From Planctomycetota bacterium (GTDB taxonomy: Bacteria > Planctomycetota > PLA2 > JAEUHO01), in assembly GCA_028281445.1 (NCBI GenBank), contig JANQJW010000031.1, positions 1-64,000 on the forward strand: DNA of 64,000 nucleotides, given 5' to 3'. The notes below the pieces were generated by a model. It had not been told where the DNA came from. It saw only the letters and a program-made list of their open reading frames with translations, and made no database searches. Of this stretch, positions 37,192 to 46,806 are shown one piece after another (position 1 is the first letter of the stretch; every line of letters begins with the position of its first letter). Position numbers and translations under genes: made by a program.

Positions 37192-38292
37192 CTACTTGTC
37201 GCCGTCTCCGTCCCCGTCGGGCTTCTCGGGCGCGTCGTCCTTCTCAGGCGCCGGATTCGGATCGTACTTCTTGAGCATCTCGGCGAAGCGCGGGTCGCCA
37301 CGCAGCGGCTCCAGATCGGGGTCCTTGACCTTGGCGTGCTCGAAGTGGAAGCCCCACTCGTCCGCCAGTTCCGCCTTGCCGATGGCGAGGCTCTTCTCGA
37401 GCGCCTTGAACGCGTCATCGAGGCGTCCCATACGCGAGTACGCGCACGCCAGGTTGTAGACCGGACCGAACTTCTCGACGCCCACCTTGGCATGCTCGGA
37501 AAGCTCGACGGCGCGCTCCAGTGCCTTGGCGGCCTCCTTCAGGAACTCCTTGTTTCCCTTGAGGAGCAGGATGTGTCCGATGCGCGCTCCGGCCTGCATC
37601 TGCCAGTAGGGCGGCGCGGGAATCGGCGCGTCGGCCTTCACGGCCTTGCGGTAGGCGGCGAGCGCGCCGTCCGGATTGCGCATGCGGTCGAGCATGTTGG
37701 CAAGGAACGAGTTCGTCATGCCCGACTCGGGCTCGATCTTCAACGCGTTCCCGACGTAGCCGAGCAGGGCCCGTGCCTGCTCCATGCTGGACACGCTGCC
37801 GCTGCGCCGCACCGCCGCCTGCGTGATTTTCTTCGCGGCGAGGTGGGCCTGCCACGTGAGCAGCTCCTCACACAACTCGGCCTTGCTCGCCCACACGACG
37901 GCGACGCGCATCGGGCTGGCGAGCTCGCGCACCTTCCAGCCATGCTTCACCGCGGCGTCGGCCAGGCCGTTCGTGAACGCCTCGTTCTTCACTTCGATCC
38001 CGACGATGGATACCACGGCGGCTGTGTCGTCTTCCTTCTGGATCGAGCGGGAGCGCGCGGACAGCGTGCCGTCCTCGATGCCGGCGGTCTTTCCGAGCGC
38101 GAGCAGGACCTTGACGGTGGGCGCCGTGTCCGGAATCACCCCGCTCTTGACCACGGGATTCCAGCCTTCGGGGCGTTCGTCGTCACCGGGGGCGACGTCC
38201 TTCACCTTGAAGGGCGGGGCGTCCTCTGCCATCGCGGGCGTTGCCGCGACAACGCAGAGAACGAGAGACAGGAAGAAGACGCTCTGGCGCAT
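37192..38292 (-). CDS. Exported TPR-repeat protein
   Basis: A 366-residue protein with a clean Sec signal (FFLSLVLCVVAATPAMA). The N-terminal half is an uncharacterised domain. Residues about 175-340 hold four TPR-like helical pairs (NALKIEPESGMTNSFLANMLDR, NPDGALAAYRKAVKADAP, KEAAKALERAVELSEHA, GRLDDAFKALEKSLAIGK). The tail is acidic (EKPDGDGDGDK). A periplasmic scaffold is likely; partners are unknown. Convergent with the PLP-enzyme gene, with no bases between the two stops. Confidence 0.8.
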   Translation of the reverse strand: MRQSVFFLSLVLCVVAATPAMAEDAPPFKVKDVAPGDDERPEGWNPVVKSGVIPDTAPTVKVLLALGKTAGIEDGTLSARSRSIQKEDDTAAVVSIVGIEVKNEAFTNGLADAAVKHGWKVRELASPMRVAVVWASKAELCEELLTWQAHLAAKKITQAAVRRSGSVSSMEQARALLGYVGNALKIEPESGMTNSFLANMLDRMRNPDGALAAYRKAVKADAPIPAPPYWQMQAGARIGHILLLKGNKEFLKEAAKALERAVELSEHAKVGVEKFGPVYNLACAYSRMGRLDDAFKALEKSLAIGKAELADEWGFHFEHAKVKDPDLEPLRGDPRFAEMLKKYDPNPAPEKDDAPEKPDGDGDGDK

Positions 38293-38359
38293 TGCACACC
38301 TCCAACCAGGGGGCGCCGAGTGTACGAGGAAGGAGAGCGTCGCGCGTAACGGGGGCGGG

Positions 38360-38911
38360 CTATACGGCCTGCACTTCGCGGACTTCCGGGATGCGCTCGC
38401 GCAGGAACTGCTCGATGCCCATCTTGAGCGTCGCGGTCGAGCTCGGGCAACCCGCGCAGGAGCCCTTGAGCTCCAGGTAGACCACGCCCTCATCGAAGCG
38501 GTCGAACACGATGTCGCCGCCGTCCTGCGCCACGGCCGGGCGGATCTGCTCGTCGAGCATGGCGATGACCTGCCGCGCGATGGCGGAGTCCTGCTCGCCG
38601 TGTTCCTTCTCCGGCAGGGTGCCGGTGAACACGGGCTCGCCCGCGTCGAGATGCTCCTTGATCTCCCGCAACATGGCGGCGTTGACGTCCATCATCACGT
38701 CCTGGCCGGTGACCGTGACAGTAAGGAAGTCCTTGCCGATCATCACGGCCTTGACGCCGCTCACGGCGAACAGCCGGGAGGCCAGCGGGGAGTCACCCGC
38801 CGCCGAAGCGTCCGTGAAGTCGAGGACACCGCGTTCGAGCAGGGGCTGAGACACGAGGTACTTGAGCGTGTCGGGGTTCGGGGTGAACTCCAGCGTGACG
38901 TGGACGGCCAT
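38360..38911 (-). CDS. nfuA: NfuA-type Fe-S cluster carrier (Nfu N-domain + NifU C-domain)
   Basis: A 183-residue protein. Residues 1-85 match the Nfu N-terminal domain (TPNPDTLKYLV, SPLASRLFAVSGVKAVMIGKDFLTVT). Residues 110-180 form the NifU C-terminal domain with the cluster-binding CxxC (GSCAGCPSSTATLKMGIE, C152 and C155). It delivers Fe-S clusters to client proteins. The two-domain layout is that of mitochondrial NFU1 and alphaproteobacterial Nfu rather than E. coli NfuA, whose N-domain is A-type-like. No isc or suf genes are in the window. Confidence 0.9.
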   Translation of the reverse strand: MAVHVTLEFTPNPDTLKYLVSQPLLERGVLDFTDASAAGDSPLASRLFAVSGVKAVMIGKDFLTVTVTGQDVMMDVNAAMLREIKEHLDAGEPVFTGTLPEKEHGEQDSAIARQVIAMLDEQIRPAVAQDGGDIVFDRFDEGVVYLELKGSCAGCPSSTATLKMGIEQFLRERIPEVREVQAV

Positions 38912-38940
38912 GATGGTGGGCTCCGTGGTTCGGTGTCACT

Positions 38941-40221
38941 CTACCCCGCCCGCCGGAGGGCGACGGCGATCATGCCGACCCCCAGGAACGCATAGGCGCA
39001 GCTGCCCCACGCCAGGTGCGCAGCGCTCCAGCCCGCGTCGATCAGGAAGCCGAAGATCGGCGGTGCCAAGGCGGTGGAGACGACCATCAACGCCGACGTT
39101 AGGGCGCGGATCGAGCCCAGGTGCAGCACCCCGTAGAGCTCGGGCCAGATTGACCCGAGCGTCGGCGCCGCGGCTCCCATGTTGACGCCGGCGAGGGCGA
39201 GGAAGACCGCGGTGCTCGCTGGGTGGCTCCACAGTGCGAGTACGGCCATGGACAGAACGACGGGCAGCAGGAACAGGTGCATCATGCGGCGCGCGCCCCA
39301 TCGATCGATCAGGCCGCCACATGTGAGCGAGGCGACGGATCCAGCGATGCTGAACGCCACGAAACCGGCCGCGAACCACTCTTTGGTCCAGCCCTTCGAC
39401 TCTGCCACGAAGCCCTGATGGAAGAAGAGCCCCGTGATGATGAAGGGGGGTGCGACCACGGCGGGCGCAAGGAGGTAGAAGCGCCAATCGCGCAGCATCT
39501 CGCCGCGCGTCCACTGGCGCTGCTCGGGCGGCCCCGGCGCGTCTGCGTCCGGCAGCTGCCGCGGCTCGCGCTCGGCGAGAGTGCGGTCCAGCCAGGCTTG
39601 GTGCCGTGCGCTATGGCCCTTGAGCAGCCAGAGCATGAGCGGTACGAGCAGGATGGCCGCCGCGATTCCCAGCCGATTCCATGCCTCAGGCCAGGTCATC
39701 GCGGCCAGCAGGGCCGTGCCCAATGCTGGAAACACGGCACTGCCTGCCGAGAACCCGAGAGCGGCAATCGAGATCGCCTTGCCCCGACCTTTCTCGAAGT
39801 AGCGCGCCATGCTCGTGAAGGCGGTGTGTCCCATGAGTCCCTGCCCCGTGAAACGCAGCGCGAACAGGGCGACGGTCAGCAGGAAGAGCGTGGAGGCTGC
39901 GCTCATGAGGAAGCAGGCCCCGGCGACGCCTGCGCAGACGAAGGCGGCGAAGACGCGTAGATCGACACGGTCGATCATGCGGCCGGCCCACGTCAGGAGG
40001 AGGGCGCTCGCCAGCGTCGCGATCATGTAGCGCTCGCCGTACGCGCCGTGGCTGATGTCGAAGGTCTCGCGGATCGGCTCGCTGAACACGCCAATGAAGA
40101 TGGTCTGTCCGAAGTTCGAGAAGAACATCAGCGACAGACCGAAGGCCAGGAAGCGCCAATTCTCTATGATGAAGCGCAGATAGCCCACGTGACGCTCCGT
40201 TGCTCGCACCGCCCGGCGCAT
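38941..40221 (-). CDS. MFS transporter (oxalate/formate-antiporter-like)
   Basis: A 426-residue major-facilitator protein with 12 predicted membrane helices. Characteristic loops are GRMIDRVDLRVFAA between TM2 and TM3 and the 'GQGLMGHTAFTSMARYFEKGRGKAISIAALGFSAGSAVFP' stretch around TM4-TM5, which resembles the oxalate/formate and monocarboxylate branch. TM8-9 loop: CGGLIDRWGARRMMHLF. The substrate, probably a small organic anion, is not determinable. Start at 40221 chosen over an ATG 30 bp upstream because the family begins near it. Confidence 0.85.
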   Translation of the reverse strand: MRRAVRATERHVGYLRFIIENWRFLAFGLSLMFFSNFGQTIFIGVFSEPIRETFDISHGAYGERYMIATLASALLLTWAGRMIDRVDLRVFAAFVCAGVAGACFLMSAASTLFLLTVALFALRFTGQGLMGHTAFTSMARYFEKGRGKAISIAALGFSAGSAVFPALGTALLAAMTWPEAWNRLGIAAAILLVPLMLWLLKGHSARHQAWLDRTLAEREPRQLPDADAPGPPEQRQWTRGEMLRDWRFYLLAPAVVAPPFIITGLFFHQGFVAESKGWTKEWFAAGFVAFSIAGSVASLTCGGLIDRWGARRMMHLFLLPVVLSMAVLALWSHPASTAVFLALAGVNMGAAAPTLGSIWPELYGVLHLGSIRALTSALMVVSTALAPPIFGFLIDAGWSAAHLAWGSCAYAFLGVGMIAVALRRAG

Positions 40222-40379
40222 GTCATGCCACAGACAGGCCCGTTCCCGCACGGGAATACGTGCCGTGAGGGTCGCCGGAGCGAAGGCGCAGCAGGGAGGC
40301 TAGGACCTTCGGCGCCGGTGCTCGTCAGAGCAGGAGCAAGCGAGCTGGCGAGCTTGCGACAGGCGCCGCGTGCGACACC

Positions 40380-40418
40380 AAAAAGAGAAGCGGAGGCTTC
40401 GTAGGAAGCCGCCGCTTC
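40380..40418 (-). terminator. Rho-independent terminator of the PEGA lipoprotein gene
   Basis: On the minus strand GAAGCGGCGGCTTC, loop CTAC, GAAGCCTCCGCTTC (13 of 14 positions paired) is followed by TCTTTTTGG. Stem plus T tract is the best intrinsic terminator in the window and lies about 60 bp after the stop at 40480. Confidence 0.8.
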
Positions 40419-40479
40419 AGGGATGGCACCCGCCGGGCCGAGGGCGAGGCCCGCACGGGCTAGCTATCGATGGGGGGGG

Positions 40480-42426
40480 CTAGTCGCCGCCACTCTCCTG
40501 GATCTGCTTCTCGAGATCCCGGACACGCTTGTCGGCACTCTCGACGTTGCGGTCGGCATCGTCCTTTCGCGCCTTCGCCTCGGCGAGCTCGCGCTGCTCG
40601 GCCTGCGTGAGGTTCGCCTTGGCTTCCAGGTCGTTGATCTGCTTCTCGAGCGCGTTGCGATCGTCGATCGCGTCCTGGGCTGCACGCTGGGCCTGGCTCA
40701 GCTGCTGCTGCATCTGGGCGAGCTGCCCTGCCGGATCGTGACCGGGCTGGCTCGGATCCGTCCCAGGCTCCGGGGGCGTCTCGCTCTGCAGCGCCTCCAA
40801 CTGGCGCTTGAGATCCTCGAGGGCGGCTTCTGCCTCTCGCTTCGAGCCCGTGGACTCGAGCGCCTGGCGGGCCGTACCCTGGACCTCGGCCAACTCGTTG
40901 GACGCGCGATCGCGTGCCTGCTTGGCGTCGTAGACCGCCTGCTCGGCGGACCGAACGTCGGCATCCGTTGCGTTGCCGGCATCGCGCTGCTGCTTGATCT
41001 GCTCCAGTGCCTGCTCCGCAGAGCGCAGGTCGCTTGCTGCCCGCTCGGCCGCCTCGGTGGCCTCGCGCACACGACCTTCCGCCTCCGATGCCTGCTCCGC
41101 GGACCTTTCCGCCTCGGCGATCTGCTGCTTCAGCTCGTCGATCGCCGCCTGGCGTCCATCGCGGTCCGCACCCGGATCCACGCGAACGCCGCCACCGGTG
41201 GGATCGTCCGTGATCGGACCGGGGTCGCGCTTCTCCGCCTTCGGCGTGGGCTTGACCTCGACCCCCTGGTTCGAGCCGAAGCCCTTCTTGGCGAAACCGC
41301 GTGCACCGCCGCCGCCTTGCTCGACCTTCACCGGGCCGGCCGCGCCGGCGGACGGCATCGCGAACACCGGCGGAAGGCCGCCACCGCTGTCGGGCATGCT
41401 GCCGACGCCGGCACCGAGCCCGCTGTTGTTGCCGCTGCGTCCCTGGCCGCCGACGCCGATTCCGCCCCCGCGGCCGCGACCGGCGCCGAGCACGAACTGG
41501 CTGGCTTCCTGGAACAGCGGCGTCTCCTTCAGACCGAGACGACGCGCGTTGTTGATCATGTCCTCGAAGGGCATCGTCGAGTTGGGGTGGCTGCGTGCCA
41601 TGTCCAACGAGTCGATGAGGCCTTCGGAGTACAGCCTGTTCTGCTGGTAGATCTTGTTGCGCATCTTGCGCTTGATGATCTCCGGCTGGCGCTGGAAGAA
41701 CTTCCTGCGCTCCAGCTTCGCCATGCGCTGGTCGAACTTGCGGCTGTCGACGACCTTGGCCTTCGCCCAGACCGGCTTCTTCCGCTTGCTCTCGAAGACG
41801 ACGCCCCACTTGATCGTGGAGCCGCGCTTCACCTGCTCGCGCACCGTCTCGGGGATCGTGCCGACGACCTCGAAGCTGTTCGGGTTGAGGGGTTCGCGGT
41901 GGAGCTCCTTGTTGCCCTTCTTGAAAACGACAAAGCCGTCACCCTCGTACTCGTCGGTCACGTCGATGCGCCACGACGCGAGGCCTTCCTTGCGCACGTT
42001 CTTCTGCGGCCAGTAGAGCATCACCGCGTTGTTGCTCGAACCGCGGTGCACCTTGGGCTTCTCGAACGGCGTGTGCTCGATGCCGAGTGCCTTGGCCACG
42101 CTCGCCAACTGCGTGTCGCCGGTCCCCGCGACCGTCAGCACGGCGTTGACGGAGAGGTCGCTGCCGGCCTCCACGTCGAGCTTGCTCACGGCGTCTTCGA
42201 AGCCCGCCGCACGGAACTTGATCTCGTGGGAGCCCTTGTCCAGGGCGATGACGATGGGCGTGCTGCCCTTGTTCGTCCCGTCGACCCAGATGTCCGCCGC
42301 AGGCTCGCTGCGGAACGTGACGTTCGCACTCGTGCCCGCGCTATCGGAGCCGCAGCCCGTGGCGCCTACGAGGAGCCCCATGGCCAGGACCACGACGCCT
42401 GCCACATACCTCGCTTGAATCTTCAT
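40480..42426 (-). CDS. PEGA-domain lipoprotein with long coiled coil
   Basis: A 648-residue lipoprotein (lipobox VGATGC). Residues about 30-90 form a PEGA domain ([36 protein letters not shown]). A middle region of about 250 residues contains a basic [13 protein letters not shown] stretch. Next is a glycine-rich segment ([18 protein letters not shown]). Residues about 410-645 form an almost continuous coiled coil rich in Ala, Glu, Gln and Arg. PEGA domains bind cell-surface polymers, so a cell-wall-linked fibrous protein is a reasonable guess. Ends in an intrinsic terminator; divergent from the cyclophilin gene with 289 bp between. Confidence 0.8.
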   Translation of the reverse strand: MKIQARYVAGVVVLAMGLLVGATGCGSDSAGTSANVTFRSEPAADIWVDGTNKGSTPIVIALDKGSHEIKFRAAGFEDAVSKLDVEAGSDLSVNAVLTVAGTGDTQLASVAKALGIEHTPFEKPKVHRGSSNNAVMLYWPQKNVRKEGLASWRIDVTDEYEGDGFVVFKKGNKELHREPLNPNSFEVVGTIPETVREQVKRGSTIKWGVVFESKRKKPVWAKAKVVDSRKFDQRMAKLERRKFFQRQPEIIKRKMRNKIYQQNRLYSEGLIDSLDMARSHPNSTMPFEDMINNARRLGLKETPLFQEASQFVLGAGRGRGGGIGVGGQGRSGNNSGLGAGVGSMPDSGGGLPPVFAMPSAGAAGPVKVEQGGGGARGFAKKGFGSNQGVEVKPTPKAEKRDPGPITDDPTGGGVRVDPGADRDGRQAAIDELKQQIAEAERSAEQASEAEGRVREATEAAERAASDLRSAEQALEQIKQQRDAGNATDADVRSAEQAVYDAKQARDRASNELAEVQGTARQALESTGSKREAEAALEDLKRQLEALQSETPPEPGTDPSQPGHDPAGQLAQMQQQLSQAQRAAQDAIDDRNALEKQINDLEAKANLTQAEQRELAEAKARKDDADRNVESADKRVRDLEKQIQESGGD

Positions 42427-42715
42427 CGTTGAAACCTCCAGCCGATCGCAGAAACGGGTGCCATTCACACCCGGCCCCCCGCTTCCACGGCGAGCCTTTA
42501 GGATCGTGTCAACCCAACAAGCGGCGTCTCCCCCAGACCATTTCGGCCCCCCCCGGAGAAATCCCGCATGCAGACCGAAGGGTAGAAGAAATAAGGGTTT
42601 GCGATCAAGGCGGTGCTTGCCCAAGGGGAGCAGGATTCCTTCTCCGGGCTCCGAGCCTGGGGCAAGAATGGGGGGTCGGTCGCGAAACCCGCCCCGAAGC
42701 ACCAGGGAACAACCA
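42427..42715. other. 289-bp divergent intergenic region
   Basis: It separates the PEGA lipoprotein and cyclophilin genes and must hold both promoters. It includes runs of C and G (CCCCCCCC near 42550, GGGGGG near 42671). No clear -10/-35 pair, operator or small gene could be identified. Confidence 0.4.
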
Positions 42716-43561
42716 ATGCTCCGCTCACTCTTCCTCGTCGCCGTTCTTGCGGCCGCGCTGCTCGCTGCCCCCGCTGCCTCGGTCACCCATGCGGAGGGCC
42801 AAGGCAATCCGCGCATCGTGATCAAGACCTCGATGGGCGACATCACCGCCGAGCTCTGGCCGAACGTCGCGCCGAACACCGTGGCGAGCTTCCTGGGTCT
42901 GGCCGAGGGCAGGGGGACCTTCACCGACCGCCGCACGAAGAAGCAGGTGACGATCACCAAGCCCTTCTACGACGGGCTGGGCTTCCACCGGGTCATCAAG
43001 AACTTCATGCTCCAGGGCGGCTGCCCCAAGGGCACGGGCATGGGGGACGCCGGCTACTGGTTCAACGACGAGATCAACGCCAAGGCGCTGGGACTCGACA
43101 AGAAGATGGTGCTCCAGGGCGGCAAGCCCCACCCCTGGATCGGCGTGCGTTCGCAGACGGACTGGCAGCGCAACGTGCTGTTGCCGGTACTCAAGTCGAT
43201 GGGCATCCAGCCGACGGACGTCGCAACACAGAAGGCCCGCCAGAACGAGATCAAGACGAAGCTCGAGACGATGTCGCTGCTCGATCTCTACGTCTGCCAG
43301 GGCTACCAGTACGACGGCACCCTGCCGTCGAAGCCCCCCGTGAAGGGCGTGCTTGCCATGGCGAACTCGGGTCCCAACACCAACGGCTCGCAGTTCTTCA
43401 TCAACCTGGCCGACACGCCCTGGCTGACCGGCAAGCACACTGTCTTCGGGAAGGTCGTCGGCGGCATGGACATCGTCGAGAAGATCGGCGAGGTCAAGGT
43501 CGGCGCCGGCGCCAAGCCGGTCGAGCCCGTCAAGATCATCTCGATCCGGCAGGTGAAGTAG
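42716..43561 (+). CDS. Exported cyclophilin-type peptidyl-prolyl isomerase
   Basis: A 281-residue protein with a Sec signal ([23 protein letters not shown]). The cyclophilin core is split by an insertion. N-terminal core: [59 protein letters not shown]. Insert: about residues 120-200 ([18 protein letters not shown] to [13 protein letters not shown]). C-terminal core: [37 protein letters not shown]. The catalytic Arg (FHR) and the GSQFFI motif are kept. It assists folding in the periplasm. The insert, about 80 residues longer than in E. coli PpiA, includes two extra cysteines. Confidence 0.92.
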   Translation: MLRSLFLVAVLAAALLAAPAASVTHAEGQGNPRIVIKTSMGDITAELWPNVAPNTVASFLGLAEGRGTFTDRRTKKQVTITKPFYDGLGFHRVIKNFMLQGGCPKGTGMGDAGYWFNDEINAKALGLDKKMVLQGGKPHPWIGVRSQTDWQRNVLLPVLKSMGIQPTDVATQKARQNEIKTKLETMSLLDLYVCQGYQYDGTLPSKPPVKGVLAMANSGPNTNGSQFFINLADTPWLTGKHTVFGKVVGGMDIVEKIGEVKVGAGAKPVEPVKIISIRQVK

Positions 43562-43571
43562 CCGCTACTTC
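43555..43571. terminator. Palindrome across convergent stop codons
   Basis: GAAGTAGC-C-GCTACTTC spans the stop codons of the cyclophilin gene (plus) and the small lipoprotein gene (minus). It can form a 7-bp hairpin with a 3-nt loop, followed by TTCTT on the plus strand. A weak two-way terminator is possible. Confidence 0.35.
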
Positions 43572-43972
43572 TTCTTGGCCTTCGGAACCTTGCCGCCCAG
43601 CTTGAGGATCTGCTTCTCGACCTTGGCGACCTTGTCCTTCAACTCGGTGATCTGACGCTTGAGGTCGTTCTCCGCGTCTAGGACGACCTTGGCTGCGGCT
43701 TCCGCGTCGTCGAAGGCGGCCTGGGCCTCCTCGATGCGCCCCTTGTCCTCGCTGCGCTTGGCGGCCATGAGCTTGCCCTTCGCGGGGATCACGGAGTCGA
43801 GGATCTTCTGCCGCTCGGGATGCTTGGTCGAGAACTCGGTGTTTACGGCCTTCAACTTGGCGCGCAGGTCCTTGAGCTCGGTGAGCTTGGCGTTGATCTC
43901 GTCCTCGTTGCCGCAGGCGCTGAGCCCGACGAGGAGCAGTAGGCAGATCGAGACGAGGCCATAGGTCCGCAT
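43565..43972 (-). CDS. Small coiled-coil lipoprotein
   Basis: A 135-residue lipoprotein: signal plus lipobox (VGLSAC), then an almost entirely helical, charged body with heptad character (INAKLTELKDLRAKLKAVN, AENDLKRQITELKDKVAKVEKQIL) and a lysine-rich end (KVPKAKKK). GGAGGG precedes the ATG. It resembles an Lpp-like or OmpH-like spacer between membrane and wall in design, though not in sequence. No named family recognised. Confidence 0.75.
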   Translation of the reverse strand: MRTYGLVSICLLLLVGLSACGNEDEINAKLTELKDLRAKLKAVNTEFSTKHPERQKILDSVIPAKGKLMAAKRSEDKGRIEEAQAAFDDAEAAAKVVLDAENDLKRQITELKDKVAKVEKQILKLGGKVPKAKKK

Positions 43973-44288
43973 GGTCAACCCTCCGGCGTGCACGGTATTC
44001 CGAGGAGGGCGCTCTGCTCAAGAGGGTGGTGGGCCAGTTTCACTGATCCGCGCGGAGTGCGGCTTGCCGGATGCTCGGCGGCGCTACGCCGATCTCAACG
44101 CTTTCGTCCTTGCGTGGAAAACCACGCGGCGTCCTCATCGGCTTTGCGGCGCCTTCGCCCCGACAACCCGACGACGACCGAGAACCACCCAGAGACGCAC
44201 TACGGGCCAGGAGCCCGCGTGCGAGCCAGAATGACCCACGACTTAGGAGTTGAAGCGGTATCGTGTGCGCCTCCCGGGAGGACACGCG
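43973..44288. other. 316-bp divergent intergenic region with hairpin repeat
   Basis: It lies between the coiled-coil lipoprotein (minus) and the epimerase (plus). It contains copy B of the dispersed hairpin repeat (44072-44161). No credible gene on either strand. Confidence 0.55.
44072..44161. repeat. Dispersed hairpin repeat, copy B
   Basis: End blocks TGCTCGGCGGCGCT (44072-44085) and TTGCGGCGCCTTCGCCCC (44144-44161) are identical to those at 3238-3251 and 3300-3317. Between them lies a perfect hairpin at 44112-44127 (GCGTGG-AAAA-CCACGC) preceded, as in copy A, by CGTCCT. The central part otherwise differs. Confidence 0.5.
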
Positions 44289-45458
44289 ATGGAAGCAGGT
44301 ACGACGCGCCGAGAGCTGGTAGGCGGATCTCTCGCGGCTGCCGGGGCGGCCCTGGCGATGGGCTCGCTCGCGCGCCGCGCGGCGGCACGACCCGACGGCG
44401 GTGACAAGGCGTCCAAGGGCCTGAAGATCCTCGTGCTCGGCGGTACGCGCTTTCTCGGCCCGGCGATCGTCGATCGCGCGATCGTTCGAGGCCACACGGT
44501 GACGCTCTTCAACCGCGGCAAGTCGAACCCGGGCATGTATCCCGATCTCGAGAAGCTCCGCGGAAACCGCGGAAGCCACGGCGGACGCGGGCGCGAGCCT
44601 TCGCCGGTCGATCTGAAGTCGCTGGAGGGGCGCACCTGGGACGTTGCGATCGACACCTCGGGCTACTGGCCCGAGTTCGTGAAGGAATCCTCCGCGTTCC
44701 TGGCCGACAAGGTGGAGCACTACATCTTCATCTCGACCATCTCGGTCTACCCGGGTTTCGGCACGAGCAACGAGACGATCGACGAAGACAGCTCGCTGGG
44801 TGACCTCAAGCCACGCGAGGAGTACGAGGGGTTCCACTACGGCCCGTACAAGGCGCTGTGCGAGCAAGAGACCGAGAAGGCCATGCCGGGGCGCGTGGCC
44901 AACGTCCGGCCCGGCCTGATCGTGGGCCCGTTGGATCCCACCGACCGATTCGCCTGGTGGCCCGCGCGCGTCCATCGAGGTGGTGAGGTCCTGGCGCCGG
45001 GCGACGGCAGCAGTCCCTGTCAGTGGATCGACGCGCGCGATCTCGGCCGCTGGTGCGTCCACATCGCGGAGGAGAAGATCGCAGGCGTCTACAACGCCAC
45101 CGGTTTCAACGGGCCGCTGTCGATGATGGAGTTCCTGCACGGGTGCAAGTGTGCGATCCGCACGGATTGCTCGTTCACGTGGGCCTCGGAGGCCTTCCTC
45201 GAAGAGCACAAGGTGGCACCCTTCATGCAGATGCCGCTCTGGATCCCCGAGAAGGGCCTGCCCTACGTGAAGGTGGATCGCGCTGTCGCGAAGGGACTCA
45301 CGTTTCGCCCCGTGGCGGACACCGTGCAGGACACGATCGCCTGGCTCGAGAAGGACCGCGGCGGTGTGAAACTAGTCAACCAGCGCATCGGCCTCCCTGC
45401 CGAGCGTGAGGCGTCCCTCCTGAAGGCCTGGCACGAGTCGCAGAAGAAGCCGAAGTAG
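44289..45458 (+). CDS. NAD-dependent epimerase/dehydratase-family protein, Tat-exported
   Basis: A 389-residue extended short-chain dehydrogenase-like protein. A twin-arginine-type leader (TTRRELVGGSLAAAGAALAMGSLARRAAA) precedes LKILVLGGTRFLGPAIVDRAIVRGHTVTLFNRG, the NAD(P) site of the isoflavone-reductase-like/epimerase group. ISTISVYPGFG provides the Ser/Tyr region, followed by a Tyr-x-x-x-Lys-type YGPYKALCEQE. Tat export would fit a cofactor-loaded periplasmic enzyme. Known planctomycete relatives are numerous and uncharacterised. The NTT-like carrier gene starts two bases after the stop. Confidence 0.82.
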   Translation: MEAGTTRRELVGGSLAAAGAALAMGSLARRAAARPDGGDKASKGLKILVLGGTRFLGPAIVDRAIVRGHTVTLFNRGKSNPGMYPDLEKLRGNRGSHGGRGREPSPVDLKSLEGRTWDVAIDTSGYWPEFVKESSAFLADKVEHYIFISTISVYPGFGTSNETIDEDSSLGDLKPREEYEGFHYGPYKALCEQETEKAMPGRVANVRPGLIVGPLDPTDRFAWWPARVHRGGEVLAPGDGSSPCQWIDARDLGRWCVHIAEEKIAGVYNATGFNGPLSMMEFLHGCKCAIRTDCSFTWASEAFLEEHKVAPFMQMPLWIPEKGLPYVKVDRAVAKGLTFRPVADTVQDTIAWLEKDRGGVKLVNQRIGLPAEREASLLKAWHESQKKPK

Positions 45459-45460
45459 CC

Positions 45461-46771
45461 GTGGCGGGCCTCTTCTCGAAGGAAACGCGCCGGGCCATCG
45501 CGATCCAGCCCGGCGAGCTGCGCATCGTCCGCTGGGCGGCAGCCTACTTCTTCTTCGTGCTCGCGAGCTTCTCGATCCTGCGGCCGCTGCGGGAGACGTT
45601 CGGCGTCAGCACCGGTCTCGACAAGTTGCCGTTCCTCTTCATGGGCACCTGGGTCGTGATGCTCCTGTTGAATCCGCTCTACGGAGCGGTCGTCTCGAAG
45701 CTGCCGCGCCGCCGCTTCATTCCGCTTGTCTACCGCTTCTTCATGCTGCCGCTGGCGGCGTTCTTCGTGGCGATGGTCGCCGGTGGCCCCGTGCCCGTGT
45801 GGGTCAAGTACAGCTACTACGTCTTCGTCAGCGTGTTCAACCTCTGGGTCGTCTCCGTCTTCTGGAGCTTCATGGCGGATAACTTCGGCAGCGCGAGCGC
45901 GCGCCGGCTCTACGCCTGGATCGCGGTAGGGGGGACGCTCGGCGCCATCTTCAGCGCATTGGTCGCCCTCGGGATCACGCTACTGGAAGCACATCAGGCC
46001 ATGCCCGCCCTGCTCGTGCTCGCGATCGTGTTCCTTGAGGCGGCGGTGCGTTGCAACGCGAAGGTGATCTCCCTCTTCGAGGAGCATCCCGAGCTCGCGA
46101 CCAGCCCGGACCACGGAACGGGCGCCCTAGGCGGGGCGAGCCTCGACGGCCTGATCCGCGTGCTGCGCTCGCCCTACCTGCTGCGCATCTGCCTCTACCT
46201 GTTCTGCTATACGGTGACCGGCACGCTGCTCTACTTCATGCAGGCGGGCGTGGTCTCGTGGCAGTTCGAGAGTACGACCGATCGGATCTGGGGCTTTGCC
46301 CTGATCGACCTCGCGACGCAGACGGCCACGCTGTTGGTCCAGGTGTTCGTCACCCGGCGGCTGATCGCGGCGTTTGGCCTCGGGCCGGCGCTCGCCGTGC
46401 TTCCGGTGGTCGCCGGCCTGGCGATCATCAGCATCTCCGTCTGGCCGCTCTTCTCGGTGGTGGTCGTCGCACAAGGCTTGCGTCGCGCCGCACGATACGC
46501 GGTCACCAAGCCGTCTCGCGAGGTCCTGTTCTCCGTCGTCGATCGCACGGAGAAGTACAAGGCGAAGGCGGTAATCGACACGTTTGTGTATCGGACCGGA
46601 GATGTCATCGGCGGCGGCGTGCAACTTGCGACGATTCGAGCGGGGCAGGCGGCCGCGCTGGCTGCTCCCATCGTGGCGGTCGCCATCACGGTCTTCTGGA
46701 CGTTTCTCGCCGGCTCGCTCGGCCGTGCCTATCGGGAGCGCGCGCCGTCCGATGAGGGCAGCCCCGCCTGA
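45461..46771 (+). CDS. NTP/NDP-exchange-transporter-like (Tlc/MFS) membrane protein
   Basis: A 436-residue protein with about 11-12 membrane helices (GTG start). AAYFFFVLASFSILRPLRETFGVSTG matches the N-terminus of the Tlc/'NTP transporter' side branch of MFS proteins, and FWSFMADNFGSASARRLYAWIAVGGTLGAI is the second family mark. True ATP/ADP translocases occur in parasites and plastids. Free-living bacteria hold many distant members whose substrates are unknown, so nucleotide exchange is not asserted. Two bases after the epimerase gene and 35 bp before the tricorn gene: a probable four- or five-gene operon. Confidence 0.75.
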   Translation: MAGLFSKETRRAIAIQPGELRIVRWAAAYFFFVLASFSILRPLRETFGVSTGLDKLPFLFMGTWVVMLLLNPLYGAVVSKLPRRRFIPLVYRFFMLPLAAFFVAMVAGGPVPVWVKYSYYVFVSVFNLWVVSVFWSFMADNFGSASARRLYAWIAVGGTLGAIFSALVALGITLLEAHQAMPALLVLAIVFLEAAVRCNAKVISLFEEHPELATSPDHGTGALGGASLDGLIRVLRSPYLLRICLYLFCYTVTGTLLYFMQAGVVSWQFESTTDRIWGFALIDLATQTATLLVQVFVTRRLIAAFGLGPALAVLPVVAGLAIISISVWPLFSVVVVAQGLRRAARYAVTKPSREVLFSVVDRTEKYKAKAVIDTFVYRTGDVIGGGVQLATIRAGQAAALAAPIVAVAITVFWTFLAGSLGRAYRERAPSDEGSPA

Positions 46772-46806
46772 CGTCGCTACCATTCCCTGCTCTACGAGGA
46801 GCAGGC

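Noticed and set aside
40222..40379. Palindrome TTCCCG-CA-CGGGAA at 40243-40256 as an operator
   Set aside because: It is short and GC-rich, fits no named operator, and lies in the 5' leader of the MFS gene without other support.
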